64,000 nucleotides of DNA. It comes from Sphaerisporangium viridialbum (GTDB taxonomy: Bacteria; Actinomycetota; Actinomycetes; Streptosporangiales; Streptosporangiaceae). The position numbers and the translations under genes were made by a program. The notes below the pieces were generated by a model. That model searched no databases. It was not told where the DNA came from and saw only the letters and a list, made by a program, of their open reading frames with translations. Shown piece by piece: positions 39,685 to 47,531 of the stretch (position 1 is its first letter; the number at the start of each line of letters is the position of its first letter). Location: assembly GCF_049674955.1 (NCBI RefSeq), contig NZ_CP187232.1, positions 3,038,001 to 3,102,000 on the forward strand, read 5' to 3'.

Positions 39685-40896
39685 ATGCCACGTGTCCGTG
39701 AGCTAGAGGTCTTCCGGCTCGTACTGCCCTACGGCAGGCGTCCGGAGAGCATCCTGGTCAAGCTCACGGACTACGGGGGCATGACGGGGTGGGGCGAGGT
39801 CGTGCAGTCCCCGGACCACCGGCCATCCCGCTCGGGAGCTCCCGGAACGGCTGCCCACGGTGGCGCCGACGCGCGGGCGACCGCGGAGGAGACGGCCCAG
39901 AGGGCTGTCCAGGAAGGGTCCGTTCCCGAGGGCGCCCACGAGGGGGTCGCTCACGCGGGGGCCGTTCGTGCCAGGGCTGAGGGCGAGCCTGACCAGTCGC
40001 TCTCGAAGACCTGGACCACGCTGGAGGAGTCGCTCGCCCCCGCCCTGCTGGGCGTCGACTGGGAGCACCCTGACGAGCTGGGCGTCGTCCCCGGCGGCAC
40101 CGCCGTCGACCTCGCCTGCTGGGACCTTTGGGCCCGGATGCGGGGAGTCCCGCTGGCGTACGCCCTCGGCGGCACCCGTACGTCCGTGATGGCGACCGTG
40201 CGGCTCCGGGCCGAGCGGTCGCTGGACGCCATGGTCGCCCGGGTGAACCGCCACGTTTGCGCCGGCTATGCCCATGTGACCCTTGACGTGCACCCCGGGT
40301 GGGATGTCGAGCCGGTTCGGGCCGTACGCCAGGCGTATCCCGCCCTGGCCCTCGCCGTGGACGGGCGTGGCGGTTACACCGACGGCACGGCCCTCGAGGC
40401 GCTGGAAGCGTACGGCGTGACGGCGATCGAACGGCCCTTCGGAGGTCCGGACGCCGACGCCGACCTCGATCTCCACGCCGAGCTTCAGGAGCGGGTCTCC
40501 TCGCTGGTCGCGATCGAGGTGCATTCGGTGGCGGCGCTGGAGGAGGCCATCGCGGCGCGGGCGGGAAGCGCGCTCCTGCTGCGCCCGTCCAGGTTCGGGT
40601 CGCTTCGTGCCGTACGGCTCGCGCACGATCGCGCGATGGCGGCGGGATGGGACATCACGGCGGCCGGGGGCAGGGGCACGGGCCTCGCCCGGGCGGCCAC
40701 CGTCGCCGTGGCGAGCCTGCCGGGATGCACGCTGCCCAGCGATGTGACCGAGCCGCCGCGCAGCGCCCAGATCGTCACCCCGCCCGTCGGGGCGTCCGGC
40801 GGCGTGGTCGCGGTGCCGCTCACCCAGCCCGGCCTCGGTCACCTCGTCGATGAGGACCGGGTGCGCAGGCTCGCCGGTGACTCCTTCAAGCTCTGA
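39685..40896 (+). CDS. Enolase-superfamily protein (OSBS/MLE-like) lacking the catalytic lysines
   Basis: The 403-residue protein starts PRVRELEVFRLVLPYGRRPESILVKL and GWGEVV, the capping domain of o-succinylbenzoate synthase/racemase relatives, with GGTAVDLACWDLWAR and PGWDVEPVRAV in the barrel. Metal ligand candidates are Asp226, Glu249 and Glu278. The usual KxK on strand 2 reads T199-L-D201 and the strand-6 Lys region reads LLLRPSRFG (Arg300), so both acid/base lysines are absent. An unusual Ala/Gly-rich insertion lies at about residues 46-105. It is probably a catalytically changed or dead member. The ATG follows GAGGGGG. Confidence 0.82.
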   Translation: MPRVRELEVFRLVLPYGRRPESILVKLTDYGGMTGWGEVVQSPDHRPSRSGAPGTAAHGGADARATAEETAQRAVQEGSVPEGAHEGVAHAGAVRARAEGEPDQSLSKTWTTLEESLAPALLGVDWEHPDELGVVPGGTAVDLACWDLWARMRGVPLAYALGGTRTSVMATVRLRAERSLDAMVARVNRHVCAGYAHVTLDVHPGWDVEPVRAVRQAYPALALAVDGRGGYTDGTALEALEAYGVTAIERPFGGPDADADLDLHAELQERVSSLVAIEVHSVAALEEAIAARAGSALLLRPSRFGSLRAVRLAHDRAMAAGWDITAAGGRGTGLARAATVAVASLPGCTLPSDVTEPPRSAQIVTPPVGASGGVVAVPLTQPGLGHLVDEDRVRRLAGDSFKL

Positions 40897-40930
40897 CCGG
40901 CCCTCGCCCCTCGGACCGCCCCGGCGGAGG

Positions 40931-41134
40931 CTATCGCCTGGGGCTCCGGATCTGCCGGCGTAGGGCGGGGACGCCGAGGCCGAGGCCCGCGATCACGGCT
41001 ACGAGGCCGATCACGAACCACTCCTTGGCCCCGCTCATGAAGCTGCCCCCGACGTACCCGAGACCCTGGAGCGCCCAGAGGACGCCCACCAGGACCAGCA
41101 CCGCGCCTGCTGCGATGAGAAGCCAGTTCTTCAC
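40931..41134 (-). CDS. Small membrane protein (67 aa)
   Basis: A GTG at 41134 after GGAGGAGG starts a 67-residue protein with two membrane helices (WLLIAAGAVLVLVGVLWALQGL and FVIGLVAVIAGLGLGV) and a basic tail (RRQIRSPRR). Proteins of this shape are common and conserved in actinomycetes; function unknown. Confidence 0.82.
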   Translation of the reverse strand: MKNWLLIAAGAVLVLVGVLWALQGLGYVGGSFMSGAKEWFVIGLVAVIAGLGLGVPALRRQIRSPRR

Positions 41135-41170
41135 GGGGAATCCTCCTCCGGCGAGCGGAGTGACAGCATC

Positions 41171-42946
41171 TCACCTGATCGACTGGTCGTGCCGGAAGAT
41201 GTCGTGCGGATCCCACGTGCGCTTGGCCCTGAGCAGGCGCTCGTAGTTGTCGCCGTAGTACAGGCGGTACCAGGGCACGTCCGAGGTGTTCCACTCGTCA
41301 CTGCTCAGGTCGCGGTCGGGGTAGTTGATGTAGCAACCGTCCGTCACCGCGTCCGGATCGGCCTCTCCGCCGGCCGTCGCGGGGAGGGGGACGCCGCCGG
41401 AGGTTCGGTACACCCTGCGGTAGAGCTCACGGATCCAGCGCTCGTGTACGGAGTCCTCCGCCGGATCGGTCCAGTAGGTCTGGTACTGGAGCTTCATGAT
41501 CGAGTCACGCTGGGCCACGGCCGTCTCGTGGGCGCCGATGGTGTTGATCATGCATCCATAGGTGTCGACCTGGATCAGCGCGTCAGGGTTGGCGTACTGC
41601 GTGTTGTCGTAGTCGTCGTCGGGATCGTCCCGTGTGCTGGACAGGAAGTTCCAGATGACCTCGATCTGGTCGTCGGGGAACGGCTTGCGCATGTGCGCCG
41701 ACTTGTACTTGCCCCGCCGGTTGTCGCCCGAGCCGTTGAGGGCCTGCGTCGCCTGGATCCACGGCATGAGCCGCGGCTCCTCGTGCAGCCCCGGAATGGG
41801 GGAGTGCTCGCCCATGTCCACGTCGAACTCGGCGCGCTGGAGGCCGACCCCGTCCTCGATCTGGGCGAGGAAGGAGTCCAGCCGGTCGCGCCCGGCCGCG
41901 GGGTTCGTCGCGTCGACCTGGGTGATCAGGCCGATCTTGCCGGCCTTCCTGTGGGTGAGCTTCAGGATGGAGAACAGGTCGGCGTACTCGTCGCCGGGCT
42001 CGCTGTTCTCCGCGCAGAACCGTCCGAAGTTCGCCACGAGCCGGGCGAAGCGGTCGTACGTCATGCCGCCCTCCCAGCTCCAGGCGACGGCGCTGAGCCA
42101 GACGTTGATGGGAGGCCGGGGTAAGTCCTTGAACCAGTAGCGGGTGATCACGCCGAAGTTGCCGCCGCCGCCCCCGGTGTGCGCCCACCACAGGTCGTTC
42201 AGGTCGCCCTCGTCGTCCCTGCGGGCGATCACGGCCTCCGCCTGGTAGTCGCCGTGCGGCTCGCGGCGCACCACGACGACCTCCACGGCGTACAGGTAGT
42301 CGACCGTGAGGCCGTGCCGGCGGGAGAGCAGGCCGTACCCGCCGCCGCTGATGTGGCCGCCCGCGCCGACCGAGTAACACGACCCGGCGGGCAGGGTCAG
42401 GCCCGTCTCGCGGTACAGCTGGGTGTAGTTGTGCCAGTTGGTCGACCCGGACTCCACGCAATACGCCCCCATGCCGGGGTCGTAGTGGACGCGGTCCATC
42501 TGGCCCATGTCGATGATCACCTGGACACCGGGATTGGCCACGAAGTTCTCATAGCAGTGGCCGCCCGAGCGGACGGTGATCCGCGTACGGCCGCTGTTCA
42601 GCGCCTCGTCCAGGGCTCCCACGACGTCGTCGGTCGACCGCACGACCTTGATGTAGTCGGGATGGGAACGCCAGCGCTGGTTGAACCCCTGGCACAGCGC
42701 GCCGTACCTGTCGTCGATCCCGGTCACGGTGATGCCCGAACCGGCTTCCACATTGGACACTGCGCTCTCCTTGTCGGGTTTTTCGGGCATGGCGCGGCGC
42801 TCCGCCGGAGGACGGCCGGACGGAGCGGGCGGGCTCGCCGCGGGCCCGGTGACGGCCGTCGCGGGGCTCCCGGCCGGCTGCCGGAACAACGCTCGGAACA
42901 GGCCACCCGGAGCGCGGAGGAGGGAACGGGCAGGACGCATGGTCAT
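41171..42946 (-). CDS. Berberine-bridge-type FAD oxidase, bicovalent flavin
   Basis: The 591-residue oxidoreductase of the FAD_binding_4/BBE family has VRSGGHCYENF with His130 and LPAGSCYSVGAGGHISGGGYG with Cys190. The 60-residue spacing equals that of the His and Cys that hold FAD covalently in glucooligosaccharide oxidase, so bicovalent flavin is expected. It ends with the BBE motif region CYINYPDRDL. Substrates of this group include oligosaccharides and secondary-metabolite alcohols. The first about 60 residues are Arg/Pro-rich and could be untranslated or a Tat-like leader; the ATG at 53 (MPEKPDKE) is an alternative start. Confidence 0.9.
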   Translation of the reverse strand: MTMRPARSLLRAPGGLFRALFRQPAGSPATAVTGPAASPPAPSGRPPAERRAMPEKPDKESAVSNVEAGSGITVTGIDDRYGALCQGFNQRWRSHPDYIKVVRSTDDVVGALDEALNSGRTRITVRSGGHCYENFVANPGVQVIIDMGQMDRVHYDPGMGAYCVESGSTNWHNYTQLYRETGLTLPAGSCYSVGAGGHISGGGYGLLSRRHGLTVDYLYAVEVVVVRREPHGDYQAEAVIARRDDEGDLNDLWWAHTGGGGGNFGVITRYWFKDLPRPPINVWLSAVAWSWEGGMTYDRFARLVANFGRFCAENSEPGDEYADLFSILKLTHRKAGKIGLITQVDATNPAAGRDRLDSFLAQIEDGVGLQRAEFDVDMGEHSPIPGLHEEPRLMPWIQATQALNGSGDNRRGKYKSAHMRKPFPDDQIEVIWNFLSSTRDDPDDDYDNTQYANPDALIQVDTYGCMINTIGAHETAVAQRDSIMKLQYQTYWTDPAEDSVHERWIRELYRRVYRTSGGVPLPATAGGEADPDAVTDGCYINYPDRDLSSDEWNTSDVPWYRLYYGDNYERLLRAKRTWDPHDIFRHDQSIR

Positions 42947-43004
42947 AGGTCGCTCTCAGCGAGACCACGTCACGGGGGGCGGACACACGAGAAAGACTTA
43001 TCGT

Positions 43005-43029
43005 AGTCACAAGGCTACGTCATGTGACT
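43005..43029 (-). promoter_or_regulatory. Inverted repeat upstream of the flavin oxidase gene
   Basis: AGTCACA (43005-43011) and TGTGACT (43023-43029) form a 7-bp inverted repeat with an 11-bp spacer, nested with CGTAG/CTACG. It lies about 60 bp upstream of the oxidase start in an A/T-richer patch, so an operator is plausible. Confidence 0.4.
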
Positions 43030-43069
43030 GAAGTGGCACCGTTACAGAACCGTGAGCACGGCGCCGGGC

Positions 43070-44515
43070 TCAGGCGCCGCAGATGTCCGCGGTCTGCTTG
43101 GGGGTCTTCGTCGCGGAGGGCGTCGCGGACGGGGTGCGGGGGGAGGACGGCGTCGTCGCGGCGCCCGGGGTGGCCGGCGGGGAGGGCGTCGCCTCATCGG
43201 CGACCGAGTCGCGGATGCCCTTGGCGCTCAGCTTGCGGATCCGCGCCCAGTCCGGGCTCCCGGTGCTGATCAGCGGCGGCACGAACTGCACCCCCGTGAC
43301 GCGGGCGTCCCTGACCTGCAGCGCGAGCGGCACGAGGTGTCCCAGCATCGGGCGCGGGATGTCGGTGCGGAACATGCCCTTGGACGCCTTGGCGAGCTGG
43401 TTGAACCTCAGCAGCACGGTGGCGGGGTCGGCCTGGTGGAGCAGGGCGTCGAGCACGCACCGCTGGCGGCCCATGCGGGTGTAGTCGTCGCTGAAGGTGC
43501 GCGAGCGGGCGAACCACATCGCGTCCGCGCCGCGCAGCTTGCGGGTGCCGGCCTTGACCAGGCCCTCGTTGTACTTCCCGAAGACGACGTCGGTGGGGAC
43601 GGTGAGGGTCAGACCGCCCAGGGCGTCGATGATGCGGGCCAGTCCCCACATGTTGACCAAGGCGTACCAGTCGACGTCCACGCCGAGGGTGTATCCGATG
43701 GTCTCCTTCAGCGTCTCGGGGCCCATGCCCGTGCGCCCGCCGAACAGCTCGGGATGGGCCTCGGCGTACTCCCAGACGGCGAAGAGCAGGTCCTCACGGG
43801 ACCCGTCGGGGTTGGCGGGGAGGCGGAACCCGGCGGGGAACCGCTGGTGCATCGGGCTGCCCGGGGGGAAGCGGACGTTCTCCAGGTTGCGGGGCAGGCT
43901 GAGCAGCACGGTGTTGCCGGTGCGCACGTCCACACTGGCGAGGTTGATGCTGTCGGTGCGCACGCCGACGCGGTCGGGCTGCCAGTCGCCCCCGAGGAGC
44001 AGGATGTTCACCCGGGTCCTGCCGCTCCACGGGTCCTCTGGCTTGGGGCTTCCCGTGGGGGCCACCGCCACGGTCACGGGGGCGTCGAAGACGGTGTTCA
44101 GCGTCTCCTCCGACACCATCACGTACTGGGCGACGACGGCGAACGGCAGCGTCACGGCGACCGCGAGCGCCCCGGTGAGGACGCCCGAGATGATCTGACC
44201 GGCCTGTGAGAGCTCGCCCGGCCGAAGGATCACGTACGAGCGGACCAGCAGGGCGAACCAGCCCACGGCCGCGATCATCGCCAGGGCGATGATCGCACGC
44301 AGCCAGCCGGGGTCGAGGAGGCGGCCCGCCAGGTCGGCGTCCGCTGTGAAGGCGACCACGCCGAGGACGACCACCGCCAGGACGAAGGCCCCGAGCAGGG
44401 CGAAGCCGGTACGGCGGTGACCGGTGCGCAGGTGGGCCGAGCCCGGAAGGAGGGCGGAGAGCGCCGTCCATCCGATGACCGAGGCGGTTCCCCGTGGCTT
44501 CCTTGTGTCAGGCAA
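43070..44515 (-). CDS. LytR-CpsA-Psr (LCP) family protein
   Basis: The 481-residue protein has four membrane helices in the first 150 residues and an extracellular LCP domain (about 160-400) with NILLLGGDWQPDRVGVRTDSINLASVDVRTG, SLPRNLENV, LGVDVDWYALVNM and the arginine-bearing WFARSRTFSDDYTRMGRQ. LCP proteins ligate teichoic-acid or arabinogalactan-like polymers from undecaprenyl carriers to peptidoglycan. A Pro/Ser/Thr tail ends it. I prefer the TTG at 44515 (LPDTRKP) with GGGA 5 nt upstream; the frame is open to a GTG at 44599. It could attach the glycan made by the 1-12 kb locus. Confidence 0.9.
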   Translation of the reverse strand: MPDTRKPRGTASVIGWTALSALLPGSAHLRTGHRRTGFALLGAFVLAVVVLGVVAFTADADLAGRLLDPGWLRAIIALAMIAAVGWFALLVRSYVILRPGELSQAGQIISGVLTGALAVAVTLPFAVVAQYVMVSEETLNTVFDAPVTVAVAPTGSPKPEDPWSGRTRVNILLLGGDWQPDRVGVRTDSINLASVDVRTGNTVLLSLPRNLENVRFPPGSPMHQRFPAGFRLPANPDGSREDLLFAVWEYAEAHPELFGGRTGMGPETLKETIGYTLGVDVDWYALVNMWGLARIIDALGGLTLTVPTDVVFGKYNEGLVKAGTRKLRGADAMWFARSRTFSDDYTRMGRQRCVLDALLHQADPATVLLRFNQLAKASKGMFRTDIPRPMLGHLVPLALQVRDARVTGVQFVPPLISTGSPDWARIRKLSAKGIRDSVADEATPSPPATPGAATTPSSPRTPSATPSATKTPKQTADICGA

Positions 44516-44639
44516 CGCTGTCCCATCCCCCTTGGACCAGGAGGGGAAAATGTAGCCGGGCGAGCCTACGGGCGCGTGAACACGCCAGGAACGGATCACG
44601 ATATATACGGATACGTAGGGTCAGATCGGGCGCCTACGG

Positions 44640-46136
44640 TTACCAGGGAATACCGAACAGGCCATAGTAGGCGGCGGTCACCAGAAGCAGGCCCGTGCCG
44701 CCCAGCATGGTGGCGACCGTGAAGCGCTGCCAGCGCCCCGGCTCCCATCCCTCGCGCAACGCGGTGGCCACGGCGGCGACCGTGGTGACCTCCTGCACGA
44801 GCATGACGACGGCCAGCACCCGGACCACCAGCCATCCGGACAGGACCGCCGGCCACGCCCCCGCCTGGTTCACCGAGAAGAGCACGATCAGCGTGATGAA
44901 GGCCGTGACCGCGGCGAGCAGGCCCACGCCCGTCCAGGCCATCCGGCGCAGGCGGCGGCGGATCGCGGGCCAGGACTCCGAGTGGGCCGTGGGAAGCAGG
45001 TCGCGTCCGCGCAGCCGTACGACCATCTCGGTTACCGGGGCCGCGACGTAGCCCACGACGGTGAGGGTGAGCGCGAGGCCGAGGATGGCGGTGCCCGCGT
45101 ACCAGGGGGCCCTTGGAATGTCGGTGGCCTCGTAGCGCTGCACGGGGGTCGCGCCCGCGATCTGGGCCCCCGTGGGCGGCTGTGCCGTGCCGGGGAGCCC
45201 GAGTACCCAGTTGGCCAGCGTGTCCAGATAGCCGTTGGTGAACGGGCCGCCGTTCACCCTCATGGCGTGGTCCGCCCCTCCGAGGAACCGGATGGTGTAG
45301 TCGGAGTTGCCCGCAGTGCTCAGCGCCGAGGTGAGCTTCTGGGTGCTCTCCACGAACGGGATCGACGGGTCCATCGTGCCGTACAGGGCCAGTACCGGCT
45401 GTTTCAGCCGGCTCAGCGCAGGGACGCTGTCGTAGCGCAGGAAGTTGAACCCGACGCCGCCCATCGCCTTGGCCAGCAGCTCGCGTACGCCGGCGGGCGC
45501 GTGCAGGCGTTCGAGCTGCTCGTTCAGCGCCCACGCGACCTGCCGTACGGGCGAGACGTTCGGGGAGGAGACCAGCACGCTGAAGCCGACGTCAAGGCTC
45601 CTGGCAGCCGCGATCGGGATCACCCAGCTGCCCTCGCTGACGCCCCACAGGCCCGCGCGCACCGGGTCGACGTCGGGACGCTGCCGCAGCACCTGGATCA
45701 TGCGGAGCGCGTCGTCGGCGAGCAGCCCGAAGTCGCGGTGCCGGAAGTCGTAGCCCACGGTGCGCTTGTCGTAGGTCAGCGTCACCACCCCGGCCTTCGC
45801 GAGCCAGGTGGCCTGGGAGGTGAACTCGCCCCGGTCACCGCGTCCCGAGCCCTGGACGAAGACCATCGCGGGGTGGCGGCCGGGGGTGCGCGGCGACCTG
45901 ATCGTGGCGGTGAGCGTGGTGCCCTGGACCGGGATGGAGATTTCCTGGCTGGCGATGGCGGCGTTGTGCGGGACCGGGCGGTACTCCTGAGCGGGCTGTG
46001 GCGGCAGGGGCTGGAAGCTCTCGCTCGCGCTCAGCCGCGGGGGATCGAAGGACGGCGGGGACAGCATGTAGCCCACCGTCGCCAGGATCGCCAGAAGCAC
46101 AGCCGTCGCCACGCTCAACCGGCTACGGTCGCTCAC
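44640..46136 (-). CDS. Alpha/beta hydrolase with C-terminal membrane domain
   Basis: The 498-residue protein has an N-terminal membrane anchor (LSVATAVLLAILATVGYML), an alpha/beta hydrolase domain with oxyanion FVQGSGRGDRGE, nucleophile elbow GVSEGS, acid DPSIP region and the catalytic His in GGADHAMR, then four membrane helices from about residue 350. The GTG follows GAGGAGGTGG. It is likely an outward-facing membrane esterase or peptidase; substrate unknown. Confidence 0.88.
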   Translation of the reverse strand: MSDRSRLSVATAVLLAILATVGYMLSPPSFDPPRLSASESFQPLPPQPAQEYRPVPHNAAIASQEISIPVQGTTLTATIRSPRTPGRHPAMVFVQGSGRGDRGEFTSQATWLAKAGVVTLTYDKRTVGYDFRHRDFGLLADDALRMIQVLRQRPDVDPVRAGLWGVSEGSWVIPIAAARSLDVGFSVLVSSPNVSPVRQVAWALNEQLERLHAPAGVRELLAKAMGGVGFNFLRYDSVPALSRLKQPVLALYGTMDPSIPFVESTQKLTSALSTAGNSDYTIRFLGGADHAMRVNGGPFTNGYLDTLANWVLGLPGTAQPPTGAQIAGATPVQRYEATDIPRAPWYAGTAILGLALTLTVVGYVAAPVTEMVVRLRGRDLLPTAHSESWPAIRRRLRRMAWTGVGLLAAVTAFITLIVLFSVNQAGAWPAVLSGWLVVRVLAVVMLVQEVTTVAAVATALREGWEPGRWQRFTVATMLGGTGLLLVTAAYYGLFGIPW

Positions 46137-46336
46137 GCCACCTCCTCGTCGGGCGGCTCGCCGCAGACCGTGTCCATCAGATGATCGTGGTCGTGTCCTG
46201 GAGGACTCCGCTCCCCGATCGAACGCGTCCCTACGTACGAGGGCTTTCCGCCCTAAATATGACCTCCGATCATCAGGTTAAGTCACGCGGGGGGAACGAT
46301 GGTGCGGCTGGTACCTCATTTGTCAGTGGGACCTGT

Positions 46337-46342
46337 TAGCTT
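46337..46342 (+). promoter_or_regulatory. Probable -10 element for leaderless sbcD mRNA
   Basis: TAGCTT (TANNNT type) ends 8 nt before the sbcD ATG at 46351, which has no Shine-Dalgarno sequence. That spacing fits transcription starting at the A of ATG, a common arrangement in actinomycetes. No convincing -35. Confidence 0.4.
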
Positions 46343-46350
46343 CCTGCGAC

Positions 46351-47478
46351 ATGCGTGTGCTGCACACCTCCGACTGGCACCTGGGCCGGGCCTTCCACCG
46401 TGAGAGCCTGATCGACGCCCAGGGCGCCTTCGTCGACCACCTCGTGGAGACGATCCGCTCGGAGGGCGTCGACGTGGTGGTCGTCGCCGGTGACGTCTAC
46501 GATCGCGCCCTTCCCTCGGTCGACGCGGTGGCGCTGTGCAACGAGACGCTGCGGCGGCTGGTCGCCGAGGGGGTCCGCACGGTGATGATCAGCGGCAACC
46601 ACGACTCCGCCCGCAGGCTCGGCTTCGGCGCCGACCTGATCGACGCGGCGGGGGTGCACCTGCGCACCGACCCCGTCCGCGTGGGCGAGCCGGTCGTGAT
46701 CGGCGACGTCGCCTTCTACGGCATTCCCTATCTTGAGCCGGAGGTCGTCCGCGCCCCCTGGCAGCTCGCGGAGCGCAGCCACACGGCGGCGATCGAGCAC
46801 GCCATGACCCTCATCCGCGGCGACCTGGCCACTCGGGGCACGAGGTCGGTCGTCCTGGCCCACGCGTTCGTCACCGGCGGCGCGAGCAGCGACAGCGAGC
46901 GCGACATCAGCGTGGGCGGCGTCGCGCACGTGCCGGTCAGCGCCTTCGAGGGCGCCGACTACGTCGCCCTCGGCCACCTGCACGGCCGCCAGCGCATGAG
47001 CGAGTCCGTGCGCTACTCCGGCTCGCCGATCGCCTACTCGTTCTCCGAGGAGCGGCACGTCAAGGGGTCCTGGCTGGTCGACATCGGCCCGCACGGGTTC
47101 GCCGGCGCCGAGTTCGTGCCCGCCCCCGTAGCACGTCCGATCGCCCGGGTCAGCGGGCACCTGGCCGACCTTCTGGCGTCGGCCGAGTGGACCCGGTTCG
47201 AGGATCACTGGCTCCAGGTGACGCTCACCGATCCAGTACGGCCCAAGGGCGCCATGGAGCGGCTGCGTCAGCGCTTTCCGCACACGCTCGCCCTCGCCTT
47301 CGAGCCGGAGGGCGCCGCCCCGGCCGCGGCCAGGGCTCCCCGGCTGGCGGGCCGCCCGGAGATCGACGTCGTGCTCGACTTCGTCCGCGAGGTGCGCGGC
47401 GAGCCTGCCGACGACGACGAGAGGCGGCTCCTGCGGGAGGCGGTCCAGGCGTGCCGGGCGAAGGAGGCTCTGGTCTGA
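46351..47478 (+). CDS. sbcD: Exonuclease SbcCD, subunit D
   Basis: The 375-residue Mre11-type phosphoesterase has VLHTSDWHLGR, GDVYDR, ISGNHDSARRLGFG, VLAHAFV and ALGHLHGRQ, the metal-binding motifs I-V. With SbcC it forms an ATP-dependent nuclease that cuts hairpins and processes double-strand break ends. It is followed after 53 bp by sbcC, the standard operon. Confidence 0.96.
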   Translation: MRVLHTSDWHLGRAFHRESLIDAQGAFVDHLVETIRSEGVDVVVVAGDVYDRALPSVDAVALCNETLRRLVAEGVRTVMISGNHDSARRLGFGADLIDAAGVHLRTDPVRVGEPVVIGDVAFYGIPYLEPEVVRAPWQLAERSHTAAIEHAMTLIRGDLATRGTRSVVLAHAFVTGGASSDSERDISVGGVAHVPVSAFEGADYVALGHLHGRQRMSESVRYSGSPIAYSFSEERHVKGSWLVDIGPHGFAGAEFVPAPVARPIARVSGHLADLLASAEWTRFEDHWLQVTLTDPVRPKGAMERLRQRFPHTLALAFEPEGAAPAAARAPRLAGRPEIDVVLDFVREVRGEPADDDERRLLREAVQACRAKEALV

Positions 47479-47531
47479 ATGGCGTGCCAGGCTGGTGGTC
47501 GTGATCTTGTGACGCGTGGAGGGCGCCTGAG

